64,000 nt of DNA from Pseudorhodoferax sp047601025. GTDB taxonomy: Bacteria > Pseudomonadota > Gammaproteobacteria > Burkholderiales > Burkholderiaceae_C. The position numbers and the translations under genes were made by a program. The stretch covers positions 3,720,001 to 3,784,000 of the forward strand of contig NZ_JASGJZ010000001.1 in assembly GCF_047601025.1 (NCBI RefSeq). Reading direction: 5' to 3'. This document shows, one piece after another, positions 38,606 through 46,148 of the stretch. Below the pieces are notes generated by a model. It saw nothing but the letters and a program-made list of their open reading frames with translations. It did not search any database and was not told the DNA's origin. Each line of letters opens with the position of its first letter. Positions within the stretch are counted from its first letter, which is position 1.

Positions 38606-39793
38606 ATGCAAGTCTTCTGGTTTCTCCCCACCCACGGCGACAGCCGCTACCTCGGCACCGGCGAAGGCGCGCGCCAGGTCGATCTTCCCTACCTGCAGCA
38701 GGTGGCCGGCGCGGCCGACCGGCTGGGCTACGAGGGCGTGCTGATTCCCACCGGGCGTTCCTGCGAGGACCCCTGGGTCATCGCCTCCAGCCTGATCGGC
38801 GCGACGCAGCGGCTGAAGTTCCTGGTCGCCGTGCGGCCCGGCCTGCACCAGCCGGCGCTGGCCGCGCGCATGGCCGCCACCTTCGACCGCCTCTCGGGCG
38901 GGCGGCTGCTGGTGAACCTGGTCACCGGCGGCGACCAGGGCGAGCTGGAGGGCGACGGCGTGTTCCAGGACCATGCGGCGCGCTACGAGCAGTCGGCCGA
39001 GTTCATCCGCATCTGGCGCGAGATCCTGGCGCGCAGCCACGGCACCGAGAGCTACGACTTCGACGGCAGGCACCTGCGCGTCAAGGGCGCGCGGCTGCTG
39101 TTCCCGCCGGTGCAGCGGCCGCACCCGCCGGTCTGGTTCGGCGGCTCCTCGCCGGCCGCGCAGGAGCTGGCGGCCGAGCAGGTCGAGGCCTACCTGACCT
39201 GGGGCGAGCCGCCGGCCGACGTGGCCGCCAAGCTGGACGAGGTGCGCCGGCGCGCCGCCGCGCGCGGCCGGCGGCTCAGGTTCGGCATCCGGCTGCATGT
39301 GATCGTGCGCGAGACCGAGGACGAGGCCTGGCGCGCGGCCGACGCGCTGATCAGCCGGCTGGACGACGCCACCGTGGCGCGCGCGCAAGCGGCGTTCGCC
39401 AGGATGGATTCCGTGGGCCAGCAGCGCATGGCGGCGCTGCATGCCGAGGCGCGTGCCCGCGGCGGGCCGTCCAGCCGCTCGCGTGCCGCGCTGGAGGTCA
39501 GCCCCAACCTCTGGGCCGGCATCGGCCTGGTGCGCGGCGGCGCCGGCACGGCCCTCGTGGGCAGCCCCGCGACCGTGGCCGCGCGCCTGCAGGAGTACGC
39601 CGACCTGGGCATCGACACCTTCATCCTGTCCGGCTACCCGCACCTGGAGGAGGCCTACCGCTTCGCCGAGCTGGTGTTCCCGCTGCTGCCGCTCGCGCTG
39701 CGCGAGCGCCTGGCCGGCGGCCACGTGACCGGGCCGTTCGGCGAGGTCGTGGCGAACCTGGACGCGCCGGCGCGGCTGGCGGCGCAGAGCTGA
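38606..39793 (+). CDS. ssuD: FMNH2-dependent alkanesulfonate monooxygenase
   Basis: 395 residues, a few longer than E. coli SsuD (381). The bacterial luciferase-like TIM barrel shows F-W-F-L-P-T-H-G-D near 5, Y-E-G-V-L-I-P-T-G-R-S-C-E-D-P-W near 48 (active-site Cys), R-L-L-V-N-L-V-T-G-G-D near 105 and G-Y-P-H-L-E-E-A near 350. It converts alkanesulfonates to aldehyde and sulfite using FMNH2 and O2. The FMN reductase SsuE is not encoded nearby. Confidence 0.96.
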   Translation: MQVFWFLPTHGDSRYLGTGEGARQVDLPYLQQVAGAADRLGYEGVLIPTGRSCEDPWVIASSLIGATQRLKFLVAVRPGLHQPALAARMAATFDRLSGGRLLVNLVTGGDQGELEGDGVFQDHAARYEQSAEFIRIWREILARSHGTESYDFDGRHLRVKGARLLFPPVQRPHPPVWFGGSSPAAQELAAEQVEAYLTWGEPPADVAAKLDEVRRRAAARGRRLRFGIRLHVIVRETEDEAWRAADALISRLDDATVARAQAAFARMDSVGQQRMAALHAEARARGGPSSRSRAALEVSPNLWAGIGLVRGGAGTALVGSPATVAARLQEYADLGIDTFILSGYPHLEEAYRFAELVFPLLPLALRERLAGGHVTGPFGEVVANLDAPARLAAQS

Positions 39794-39806
39794 GGAGAGG
39801 CATGCC

Positions 39807-40658
39807 ATGAGCACGCTGAGTTCCGACGTCCGCGAGCCCCAGGTCACGCCGCTGCCCGACGTGGCCGATGCGCCCGGCACGCCCCCGGCCTGGCTGGCCG
39901 GCATCGCGCACCAACTGCTGCCCTGGCTCGTGCCGGTGGCGCTGGTCGCGGCCTGGCAGGTGGCGTCCGCGCAGGGCTGGCTGTCCTCGCGCGTGCTGCC
40001 GGCGCCGGTCGACGTGGTCGCCGCCGCGTGGACGCTGGCCGCCTCCGGCGAGCTGTGGACGCACGTGAAGGTCAGCGCCGGCCGCGCGCTGCTGGGCCTG
40101 GCCATCGGCGGCGGCCTGGGCCTGCTGCTGGGCCTGCTCACCGGCTCGGTCCGCTTCTTCGAGACGCTGCTCGACTCGACCATCCAGATGGTGCGCAACA
40201 TCCCGGCGCTGGCGCTGATCCCGCTCGTGATCCTGTGGTTCGGCATCGACGAGTCGGCCAAGCTGTTCCTGATCGCGGTGTCGGTGTTCTTCCCGATCTA
40301 CCTGAACACCTTCCACGGCATCCGCAACGTCGATCCGCAGCTGATCGAGATGGGCCGCACCTACGGCCTGTCGCGCTGGCAGCTCTACCGGGAGGTGATC
40401 CTGCCCGGCGCGGTGTCCTCCATCCTCGTGGGCCTGCGCTTCTCGCTCGGCCTGATGTGGGTGATCCTGATCGTGGCCGAGACCATCTCGGCCCAGGCCG
40501 GCATCGGCTACCTGACGATGAACGCGCGCGAGTTCCTGCAGACCGACGTGGTGCTGGTCGGCATCGGGCTGTACGCGCTGCTGGGCAAGCTGGCCGACCT
40601 GCTGGCGCGCGGGCTGGAGCGCTGGTGGCTGCGCTGGCACCCCGGCTACGGCCGATGA
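39807..40658 (+). CDS. ssuC: Aliphatic sulfonate ABC transporter permease
   Basis: 283 residues with about six membrane helices and the permease loop G-R-T-Y-G-L-S-R-W-Q-L-Y-R-E-V-I-L-P-G-A near 180-199 (EAA type). V-R-N-I-P-A-L-A-L-I-P-L-V-I-L-W-F-G near 130 is typical of nitrate/sulfonate/taurine permeases. GGAGAGG precedes the ATG; the stop overlaps the second binding-protein gene. Confidence 0.94.
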   Translation: MSTLSSDVREPQVTPLPDVADAPGTPPAWLAGIAHQLLPWLVPVALVAAWQVASAQGWLSSRVLPAPVDVVAAAWTLAASGELWTHVKVSAGRALLGLAIGGGLGLLLGLLTGSVRFFETLLDSTIQMVRNIPALALIPLVILWFGIDESAKLFLIAVSVFFPIYLNTFHGIRNVDPQLIEMGRTYGLSRWQLYREVILPGAVSSILVGLRFSLGLMWVILIVAETISAQAGIGYLTMNAREFLQTDVVLVGIGLYALLGKLADLLARGLERWWLRWHPGYGR

Positions 40659-41638
40659 ACCGCGAGGCCCACCGCATGACGCATCCGAACTTCCCGCTGC
40701 GCCGCCGCACCGTGCTGGCGGCCGCTCCCTTGCTCGCGGCCGGCGCGGCGCGGTCCCGGCCGGCGCCGGCCACCGTGCGCATCGGCTACCAGAAGTCCTC
40801 CACGCTGACCGTGGTGCTCAAGGCCCAGGGCGTGCTGGAGCGCCGGCTCGCGCCGCTGAACGCCGAGGTCGCCTGGCACGAGTTCACCAGCGGCCTGCCG
40901 CTGCTGGAGGCGCTGAACCTGGACAACCTGGATTTCAGCGCCGACGTGGCCGACACCGTGCCCGTGTTCGCCCAGGCCGCCGGCGCGCAGCTGACCTTCG
41001 TCGCGCAGGAGGCGCCGTCGCCCTCGGCCCAGGCCATCGTGGTGAGCGCCGATTCGCCGCTGCGCGGCGTGGCCGCGCTGAAGGGCCGCACCGTCGGCTT
41101 CGCCAAGGCCGCCGGCGCGCACTACCTGCTGATCGCCGCGCTGGCGCAGGCCGGCCTGTCGCTCCAGGACATCACGCCCGCCTACCTGACGCCGGCCGAC
41201 GGCCGCGCCGCGTTCGAGCGCGGCGCCATCGACGCCTGGGTCGTCTGGGATCCGTTCCTGGCGGCCGCGCAGCGCCAGTCCGGCGCGCGCGTGCTGGCCG
41301 ACGGCACGGGCATCGCCTCCTACCAGCGCTACTACCTGGCCGGCACCCGGTTCGCCCGGGCCCGCGCCGACGTGCTGCAGGTGCTCTACGACGAGCTGGC
41401 CCGGGCCGGCCGCTGGGTCAAGGCCAACCCCGACGCCGCCGCCGCGCTGCTGGCGCCGGTCTGGGGCGTGGACCTGCCCACGGTGCTGCAGGCCAACGGC
41501 CGGCGCAGCTATGCCGTGCGGGCGGCCGTGCCGCAGGGGCTGGCCGAGCAGCAGAAGATCGCCGACGCCTTCTTCGCCGAGAAGCTGCTGCCGCGCCGCG
41601 TGGATGCGCTGGACGTGTCCTTGTTCCAACCCGCCTGA
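40655..41638 (+). CDS. Aliphatic sulfonate ABC transporter substrate-binding protein (copy 2)
   Basis: 327 residues with an Arg-rich signal (L-R-R-R-T-V-L-A-A-A-P-L-L-A-A-G), possibly Tat-like. It then reads V-R-I-G-Y-Q-K-S-S-T-L-T-V, V-F-A-Q-A-A-G-A-Q and D-A-W-V-V-W-D-P-F, as in SsuA. The ATG at 40655 overlaps the ssuC stop (ATGA); an in-frame ATG at 40676 would trim seven residues. Having this second receptor between permease and ATPase suggests a different sulfonate set. Confidence 0.9.
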   Translation: MNREAHRMTHPNFPLRRRTVLAAAPLLAAGAARSRPAPATVRIGYQKSSTLTVVLKAQGVLERRLAPLNAEVAWHEFTSGLPLLEALNLDNLDFSADVADTVPVFAQAAGAQLTFVAQEAPSPSAQAIVVSADSPLRGVAALKGRTVGFAKAAGAHYLLIAALAQAGLSLQDITPAYLTPADGRAAFERGAIDAWVVWDPFLAAAQRQSGARVLADGTGIASYQRYYLAGTRFARARADVLQVLYDELARAGRWVKANPDAAAALLAPVWGVDLPTVLQANGRRSYAVRAAVPQGLAEQQKIADAFFAEKLLPRRVDALDVSLFQPA

Positions 41639-41645
41639 CGATGCC

Positions 41646-42422
41646 ATGACCACTCCACCGACCGAAGGCGTGCGCCTGCAGGCGCGCAACCTGTCCAAGC
41701 GCTACGGCGACCGCACCGTGCTGCAGAACACGCAGCTGGACGTCGCGCCCGGCGAGTTCATCGCCATCGTCGGCCGCAGCGGTTGCGGCAAGAGCACCCT
41801 GCTGCGCCTGGTGGCTGGGCTGGAGGCCGCGAGCGGGGGCAGCCTGGCGGTCGATGGCCGGGCGGTCGCCGGCCTGGACGCGCGCACGCGCATCATGTTC
41901 CAGGAAGCCCGGCTGCTGCCGTGGAAGCGCGTGCTGGACAACGTGCTGCTGGGCCTGCCGGCATCGGCCCGCCGGCGCGGCGAGGAGGTGCTGGCCCAGG
42001 TCGGCCTGGCCGAGCGCGCGCGCGAATGGCCGGCGCGCCTGTCCGGCGGCCAGCGCCAGCGCGTGGCGCTGGCGCGCGCCCTGGTGCACCGGCCGCGGCT
42101 GCTGCTGCTGGACGAGCCGCTGGGCGCGCTGGACGCGCTCACGCGCATCGAGATGCACCGGCTGATCGAAGGCCTGTGGCAGCGCCACCGCTTCACCGCG
42201 CTGCTGGTCACCCACGACGTGCAGGAGGCCGTGGCGCTGGCCGACCGCGTGCTGCTGGTCGAGGACGGCCGCGTCGCGCTGGACCAGCGCATCGACCTGC
42301 CACGCCCGCGCGTGCACGGCGACGCGGCCTTGGCCGCGGCCGAGAAGCGCATCCTCGACCGCGTGCTGCGCCGCACGGCGCACGAGGAGCCGGCGACGCC
42401 CGGGCTGCGCCTGGCCGCCTGA
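41646..42422 (+). CDS. ssuB: Aliphatic sulfonate ABC transporter ATP-binding protein
   Basis: 258 residues. Walker A G-R-S-G-C-G-K-S near 43, Q-loop M-F-Q-E-A-R near 82, signature L-S-G-G-Q-R-Q-R near 132, Walker B L-L-L-L-D-E-P near 152 and H-loop V-T-H-D-V-Q near 190. The order binding protein, SsuD, SsuC, binding protein, SsuB makes a complete importer plus oxygenase. It starts 7 bp after the second receptor gene. Confidence 0.95.
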   Translation: MTTPPTEGVRLQARNLSKRYGDRTVLQNTQLDVAPGEFIAIVGRSGCGKSTLLRLVAGLEAASGGSLAVDGRAVAGLDARTRIMFQEARLLPWKRVLDNVLLGLPASARRRGEEVLAQVGLAERAREWPARLSGGQRQRVALARALVHRPRLLLLDEPLGALDALTRIEMHRLIEGLWQRHRFTALLVTHDVQEAVALADRVLLVEDGRVALDQRIDLPRPRVHGDAALAAAEKRILDRVLRRTAHEEPATPGLRLAA

Positions 42423-42465
42423 ACGCGCCGGCCGCCCGTCCCGCGCAGGCCGCGGCGGCTTTGGC

Positions 42466-42831
42466 ATGATGGCGGCCATGTCCGCCCCCGAAGCCTCCGC
42501 CCGCGCCGGCGTGCGCCACGTGTATTGCCTGTGCGCCGAATGGTGCGGCGCCTGCCGCGAATGGCGCGCCCGGTTCGACGCCCTGGCCGCCGCCCATCCC
42601 CGCTGGCGCTTTCACTGGATCGACGTGGACGCGCACGAGGACGTGCTCGACGTGCTGGACATCCAGACCTTCCCGGTGCTGCTGATCGCGCAGGACGGCG
42701 CGCCGCTGTTCTGCGGCCCGGTGCAGCCGCAACAGCCGGCGGTGGAGCGGCTGCTGCAGTCGCTGCGCGAGCCCGTCGCCGGCCTGGACCCGGCCGCCCA
42801 CCGCCTGCTCGACCTGCTGCAGATGCCATGA
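42466..42831 (+). CDS. Thioredoxin-family protein
   Basis: 121 residues with a thioredoxin-like CGAC active site (A-E-W-C-G-A-C near 24-30), W-I-D-V-D-A-H-E-D near 51 and T-F-P-V-L-L-I (cis-Pro) near 68. Alternative ATG starts at 42469 and 42478 cannot be separated on sequence. It shares ATGA with the dioxygenase gene and lies 43 bp after ssuB. A redox or chaperone role is inferred. Confidence 0.85.
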   Translation: MMAAMSAPEASARAGVRHVYCLCAEWCGACREWRARFDALAAAHPRWRFHWIDVDAHEDVLDVLDIQTFPVLLIAQDGAPLFCGPVQPQQPAVERLLQSLREPVAGLDPAAHRLLDLLQMP

Positions 42832-43625
42832 AGCTGCCGACCTACTTCATCTCCCACGGCGGCGGCCCCTGGCCCTGGATGAAGGCCGAGATGGGCGCGC
42901 GCTATGCCCGCCTGGAGGCCGCGCTGGCCGACATGCCGCGCCAGATCGGCCGCCGGCCGGCCGCCGTCCTGATGGTCTCGGCCCACTGGGAGGCGCCGGC
43001 CTTCACCGTGCAGTCCGCCGCGCAGCCCGGCATGCTGTACGACTACCACGGCTTTCCGCCCCACACCTACCAGGTGCACTACCGCTCGCCTGGCGCGCCG
43101 GCGCTGGCGCAGCGCGTGCAGGCGCTGCTGCGGGCCGCCGGCCTGCCGGCCGCCGCGGACCCCGCGCGCGGCTACGACCACGGCATGTTCTCGCCGATGC
43201 AGGCGATCTACCCGCAGGCCGACGTGCCGGTGGCGCAGCTGTCGCTGCGGCAGGGCCTGGACCCGGCCGAGCACCTGGCCCTGGGCCGTGCGCTGGCGCC
43301 GCTGCGCGGCGAGGACGTGCTGGTCGTCGGCAGCGGCCTGAGCTACCACAACCTGCGCGCGTTCGGCCCGCAGGCCGCCGTGCCCTCGCGCGCCTTCGAC
43401 GACTGGCTGGCGCAGGCGCTGCTGCACAGCCCGCCGGCGGCGCGCACGCAGGCGCTGCTCGACTGGGCGCAGGCGCCGGCCGCGCGCATCGCGCACCCGC
43501 GCGAGGAGCACCTGATCCCGCTGATGGTGGCGGTGGGCGCGGCCGAGCACGAACCCGCCACCCGCGTCTACCACGAGGATGCCTTCGCCGGCGGGCTGTC
43601 GGTCTCCAGCTACCGGTTCGGCTGA
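42828..43625 (+). CDS. LigB/DODA-type extradiol ring-opening dioxygenase
   Basis: 265 residues. Metal-site His residues sit in I-S-H-G-G-G-P near 8-14, S-A-H-W-E near 51, G-Y-D-H-G-M near 115 and the C-terminal H-E-P-A-T-R-V-Y near 240. E. coli YgiD is a DODA-type homologue. It should open catecholic rings or DOPA-like substrates using Fe2+; the native substrate is unknown. Coupled to the thioredoxin-like gene by ATGA. The ends of the two products do not explain their pairing. Confidence 0.9.
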   Translation: MKLPTYFISHGGGPWPWMKAEMGARYARLEAALADMPRQIGRRPAAVLMVSAHWEAPAFTVQSAAQPGMLYDYHGFPPHTYQVHYRSPGAPALAQRVQALLRAAGLPAAADPARGYDHGMFSPMQAIYPQADVPVAQLSLRQGLDPAEHLALGRALAPLRGEDVLVVGSGLSYHNLRAFGPQAAVPSRAFDDWLAQALLHSPPAARTQALLDWAQAPAARIAHPREEHLIPLMVAVGAAEHEPATRVYHEDAFAGGLSVSSYRFG

Positions 43626-43728
43626 CCGCGCCGCGCTACCAGGTTCGTGGGATGCGCGGCGCAGACCCGCTTCGGACAATGGCTTCGCGCCGGGATGTTC
43701 CGGCGGCCACACCCCTCCGGAGGTTCCC

Positions 43729-43887
43729 ATGCGCCAACTCGTCACCCGCTCCCGCGCACTCGCCGTCGCCGTGCTGATCGGTGCCTCGCTCGGCACCAGC
43801 GCCCACGCCATGGGCCGCCACGACGCTCCCTGCGACGGCCTCATGGACTGCATCTACACCGCCTACTGGTGGGCGTTCCTGCGCTGA
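43729..43887 (+). CDS. 52-residue secreted micro-protein
   Basis: Starts M-R-Q-L-V-T-R-S-R-A-L-A-V-A-V with a good signal cleaving after S-A-H-A; the mature part is only 25 residues with two Cys (D-G-L-M-D-C and the earlier P-C-D). CCGGAGGTTCCC precedes the ATG, a strong ribosome site. No homologue is recognisable. It ends 8 bp before the second copy of the dispersed repeat. Confidence 0.6.
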   Translation: MRQLVTRSRALAVAVLIGASLGTSAHAMGRHDAPCDGLMDCIYTAYWWAFLR

Positions 43888-43894
43888 AAAGCGG

Positions 43895-44101
43895 TCAGCC
43901 ATCCCTCGCACCCGCGCGAGATTTCCGACGAACGTCCACGCGCATCGCCAATGCCATGCCCGGAGCCTCGCCCTGTGGGCCGGGGCACGCCTCCATGCGG
44001 GCGTTGCAGTCCCCGCCCTGGCACCAAGCCAGGGCCGCGGACGCGCCTGCACCTGTGGCTTGACGCGCACCCTGTCGTGGGCGCGATCGATCCATGCATG
44101 G
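43895..44101 (+). repeat. Dispersed structured repeat, copy B (about 200 bp)
   Basis: Plus-strand counterpart of 16201-16399. Contains CATCGCCAATGCCATGCCCGG, then GGGCCGGGGCACG, GGCGTTGCAGTCC, an extra CCCTGGC-ACCAA-GCCAGGG perfect hairpin, and GTCGTGGGCGCGATCGATCC. The pairing partner of the first stem changes together with it, suggesting selection on structure. It lies between the micro-protein gene and the Fur-like box of the iron sigma factor. No gene is seen in 43888-44230. Confidence 0.8.
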
Positions 44102-44230
44102 CTTCCAAGCTCGGCGCCGTGCTCCGGCACCGTCCGATGGATGGCCGGCATGGCCTGGAGCTGTCCCGGGCGCAGGAGGGCGTGCTGGTCGAAGGCGGTC
44201 GGCAGCTGCCGAAAAATTCGCGATCCATGT

Positions 44231-44253
44231 GATAATTGTCAATAATTCTCATT
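44231..44253. promoter_or_regulatory. Putative Fur box upstream of the iron sigma factor
   Basis: GATAATTGTCAATAATTCTC with the following ATT is an AT-rich island and shows overlapping GATAAT-like hexamers characteristic of Fur sites. It lies about 60 bp before the sigma gene. Match is moderate, but location before an FecI-type gene supports it. Confidence 0.6.
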
Positions 44254-44311
44254 TGACATGATCGGGTTTTCAGGTCCGCGGGAGCAGCGCCCGGCGGTGT
44301 GGTGACAGCTT

Positions 44312-44836
44312 ATGAGCGCTTCTGCCGATGCCTCTGCTCCCTCGCTGGAGACTCTGTACTGCGACCACCACCGCTGGCTGCAGGGCTGGCTGCATCGCCG
44401 GTTGGGCAACGCCGCCGATGCCGCGGATCTGGCGCATGACGCCTTCGTCCGGCTGCTGACCCGGCCGGCCGGCCGGGGTTTCGCCAGCTTCGCCGAGGCC
44501 CGGGCTTATCTCCGCACCGCCGCCGGCGGCCTGTGCGTCGACCTCTGGCGGCGCCGCGAGATCGAACAAGCCTGGCTGCAAACGCTGGCGGTCCAGCCCG
44601 AACGGTTCGCGCCGTCGCCCGAGCACCAGGCCATCGTGATCGAGACGCTGCTCGAGATCGGCGCGATGCTCGGCCGCCTGTCCCGGAAGGCGGCGAGGGC
44701 GTTCGTCATGGCGCAGGTGGACGGCGTGCCGTACCGCGACATCGCGGCGGAACTGGCCGTTTCCGAGCGCATGGTCAAGAAATACATCGCCCAAGGCATG
44801 CTCCAGTGCGCGCTGATCGAGGCCGGACTGGCCTGA
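44312..44836 (+). CDS. ECF RNA polymerase sigma factor, FecI-like
   Basis: 174 residues: sigma-2 region with A-A-D-L-A-H-D-A-F-V-R-L-L near 37-50 and sigma-4 region with V-P-Y-R-D-I-A-A-E-L-A-V-S-E-R-M-V-K-K-Y-I near 138-158. FecI-type sigmas transcribe TonB-receptor genes under iron limitation with signal from the anti-sigma FecR. GTG(A)CAGCTT precedes the ATG and a Fur-like box lies upstream. It is followed by fecR-like and receptor genes. Confidence 0.93.
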   Translation: MSASADASAPSLETLYCDHHRWLQGWLHRRLGNAADAADLAHDAFVRLLTRPAGRGFASFAEARAYLRTAAGGLCVDLWRRREIEQAWLQTLAVQPERFAPSPEHQAIVIETLLEIGAMLGRLSRKAARAFVMAQVDGVPYRDIAAELAVSERMVKKYIAQGMLQCALIEAGLA

Positions 44837-44849
44837 CCCGGTCCGCATC

Positions 44850-45881
44850 ATGGCCGTGAAGCCCTGTACGGCCGCCTTGCGCGCCGGCCTCGCCGAACCG
44901 CCGGCCAGGCCCAGCGTCCAGAGCCTGGAGCAGGCGGCGCAGTGGTACGCGACCTTGCGCGACGAGAACGCCGCCGAGGCCGACCGGGCCGCCTGGCGCG
45001 CCTGGCTGGCGCACTCGCCGCAGAACCAGTCGGCTTGGGCACACATCGAGAGCGTGAGCCGCAGGTTCGAGCCGCTGCGGGGCCACGGCCCCCAGGGCAC
45101 GGCGGCCGCCGTGGCCGGCGTCGCCGCGGCGCGGTCGACGGTGGCGCCGCGGCGGCGCCAGGCGCTCGGCACCGCCGCCGGCGTGCTGGGCGTGGGCGTC
45201 CTGACTTGGCTGGGCTGGCGGCACCTTCCCATGCCTGAGCGGGTGGTGGCATGGCGCGCCGACCATCGCACCGGCGTCGGCGAGCGCCGGGACGTGGTGC
45301 TCGGCGACGGCTCGCGCATCTGGCTCAATACCGGCAGTGCCATGCAGGTGGACTACCAGGCCAGCCAGCGCCGGCTGGTGCTCCTGGATGGCGAGATCCT
45401 GGTCCGGACCGCCGCGGACCGGCTGCAGCGCCCGTTCTACGTGGGCACCCGCCACGGGCAGCTGCAGGCCCTGGGCACGCGCTTCACCGTGCGCCAGGCC
45501 GCGGACCGGACCCGGCTCGACGTGTTCGAGGGCGCGGTGGAAATTCGCACCCAGGCGGGCAAGGCGCTGCGCGTCCAGGCGGGCCGGGCCGCCACGTTCG
45601 ACGCCCAGGCCATTTCCGCGCTCGAGGATGCCGACCGCTTGCGGGAAGCCTGGAGCCGGGGCAAGCTGCCGGCGGACGACATGCCCCTGGGCGCGTTGCT
45701 GGAGGAACTGGGCCGCTACCGCCATGGCCACATCAGCGTGGCGCGCGACGTGGCGGGCCTGAAGGTCAGTGGCGTCTATCCCACCGACGACGTCGAGCGG
45801 GCCCTTTCCATGCTGGAGCAGACGCTGCCGATCCGCGTGCGGCGCACCTTGCCGTGGTGGACCACGGTCGAGGCGCGGTAG
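44850..45881 (+). CDS. FecR-type anti-sigma/transmembrane regulator
   Basis: 343 residues. An N-terminal DUF4880 helix (E-Q-A-A-Q-W-Y-A-T-L near 27) leads to a membrane segment near 105-120. The FecR domain follows (R-R-D-V-V-L-G-D-G-S-R-I-W-L-N-T-G-S near 150 and F-x-V-G-T-R-H-G-x-L-Q-A-L-G-T-R-F), then a C-terminal DUF4974 STN-like domain. It relays siderophore signal from the TonB receptor to the sigma factor. It starts 13 bp after the sigma gene. Confidence 0.93.
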   Translation: MAVKPCTAALRAGLAEPPARPSVQSLEQAAQWYATLRDENAAEADRAAWRAWLAHSPQNQSAWAHIESVSRRFEPLRGHGPQGTAAAVAGVAAARSTVAPRRRQALGTAAGVLGVGVLTWLGWRHLPMPERVVAWRADHRTGVGERRDVVLGDGSRIWLNTGSAMQVDYQASQRRLVLLDGEILVRTAADRLQRPFYVGTRHGQLQALGTRFTVRQAADRTRLDVFEGAVEIRTQAGKALRVQAGRAATFDAQAISALEDADRLREAWSRGKLPADDMPLGALLEELGRYRHGHISVARDVAGLKVSGVYPTDDVERALSMLEQTLPIRVRRTLPWWTTVEAR

Positions 45882-45921
45882 GCCCGCGCGCCGCCTTCCG
45901 GCAGGCGCGCATGCGCTGTCC

Positions 45922-45954
45922 GGAAGAATTTTTTGGCGGACGTGGTTCCCCTTT
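45922..45954 (+). promoter_or_regulatory. Candidate FecI-type promoter before the TonB receptor
   Basis: GGAAGA (45922-45927) and CCCTTT (45949-45954) resemble the GGAAAT / TCCTTT elements of E. coli fecA at about 21-bp spacing, longer than the usual 17. The receptor ATG is about 195 bp on. Tentative; the rest of 45882-46148 holds no gene. Confidence 0.35.
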
Positions 45955-46148
45955 TCCGGTCTCGTTCGATTGAGCAGGGAAGAGGCGACGGTCGGTTCGA
46001 CGGTTCGTCCCATCCTCCCCAGGCAGCACCGCTTCGCGCGGTACCCACCCAGGCATGAGCCCAGAATGCCGCTGCGCGCGCAGCGGCAGATGGTTCTGTG
46101 CGCTCGATGGTCGCCTCGCCGTTTCGTGACTTTCGAGGAGAACCATCC

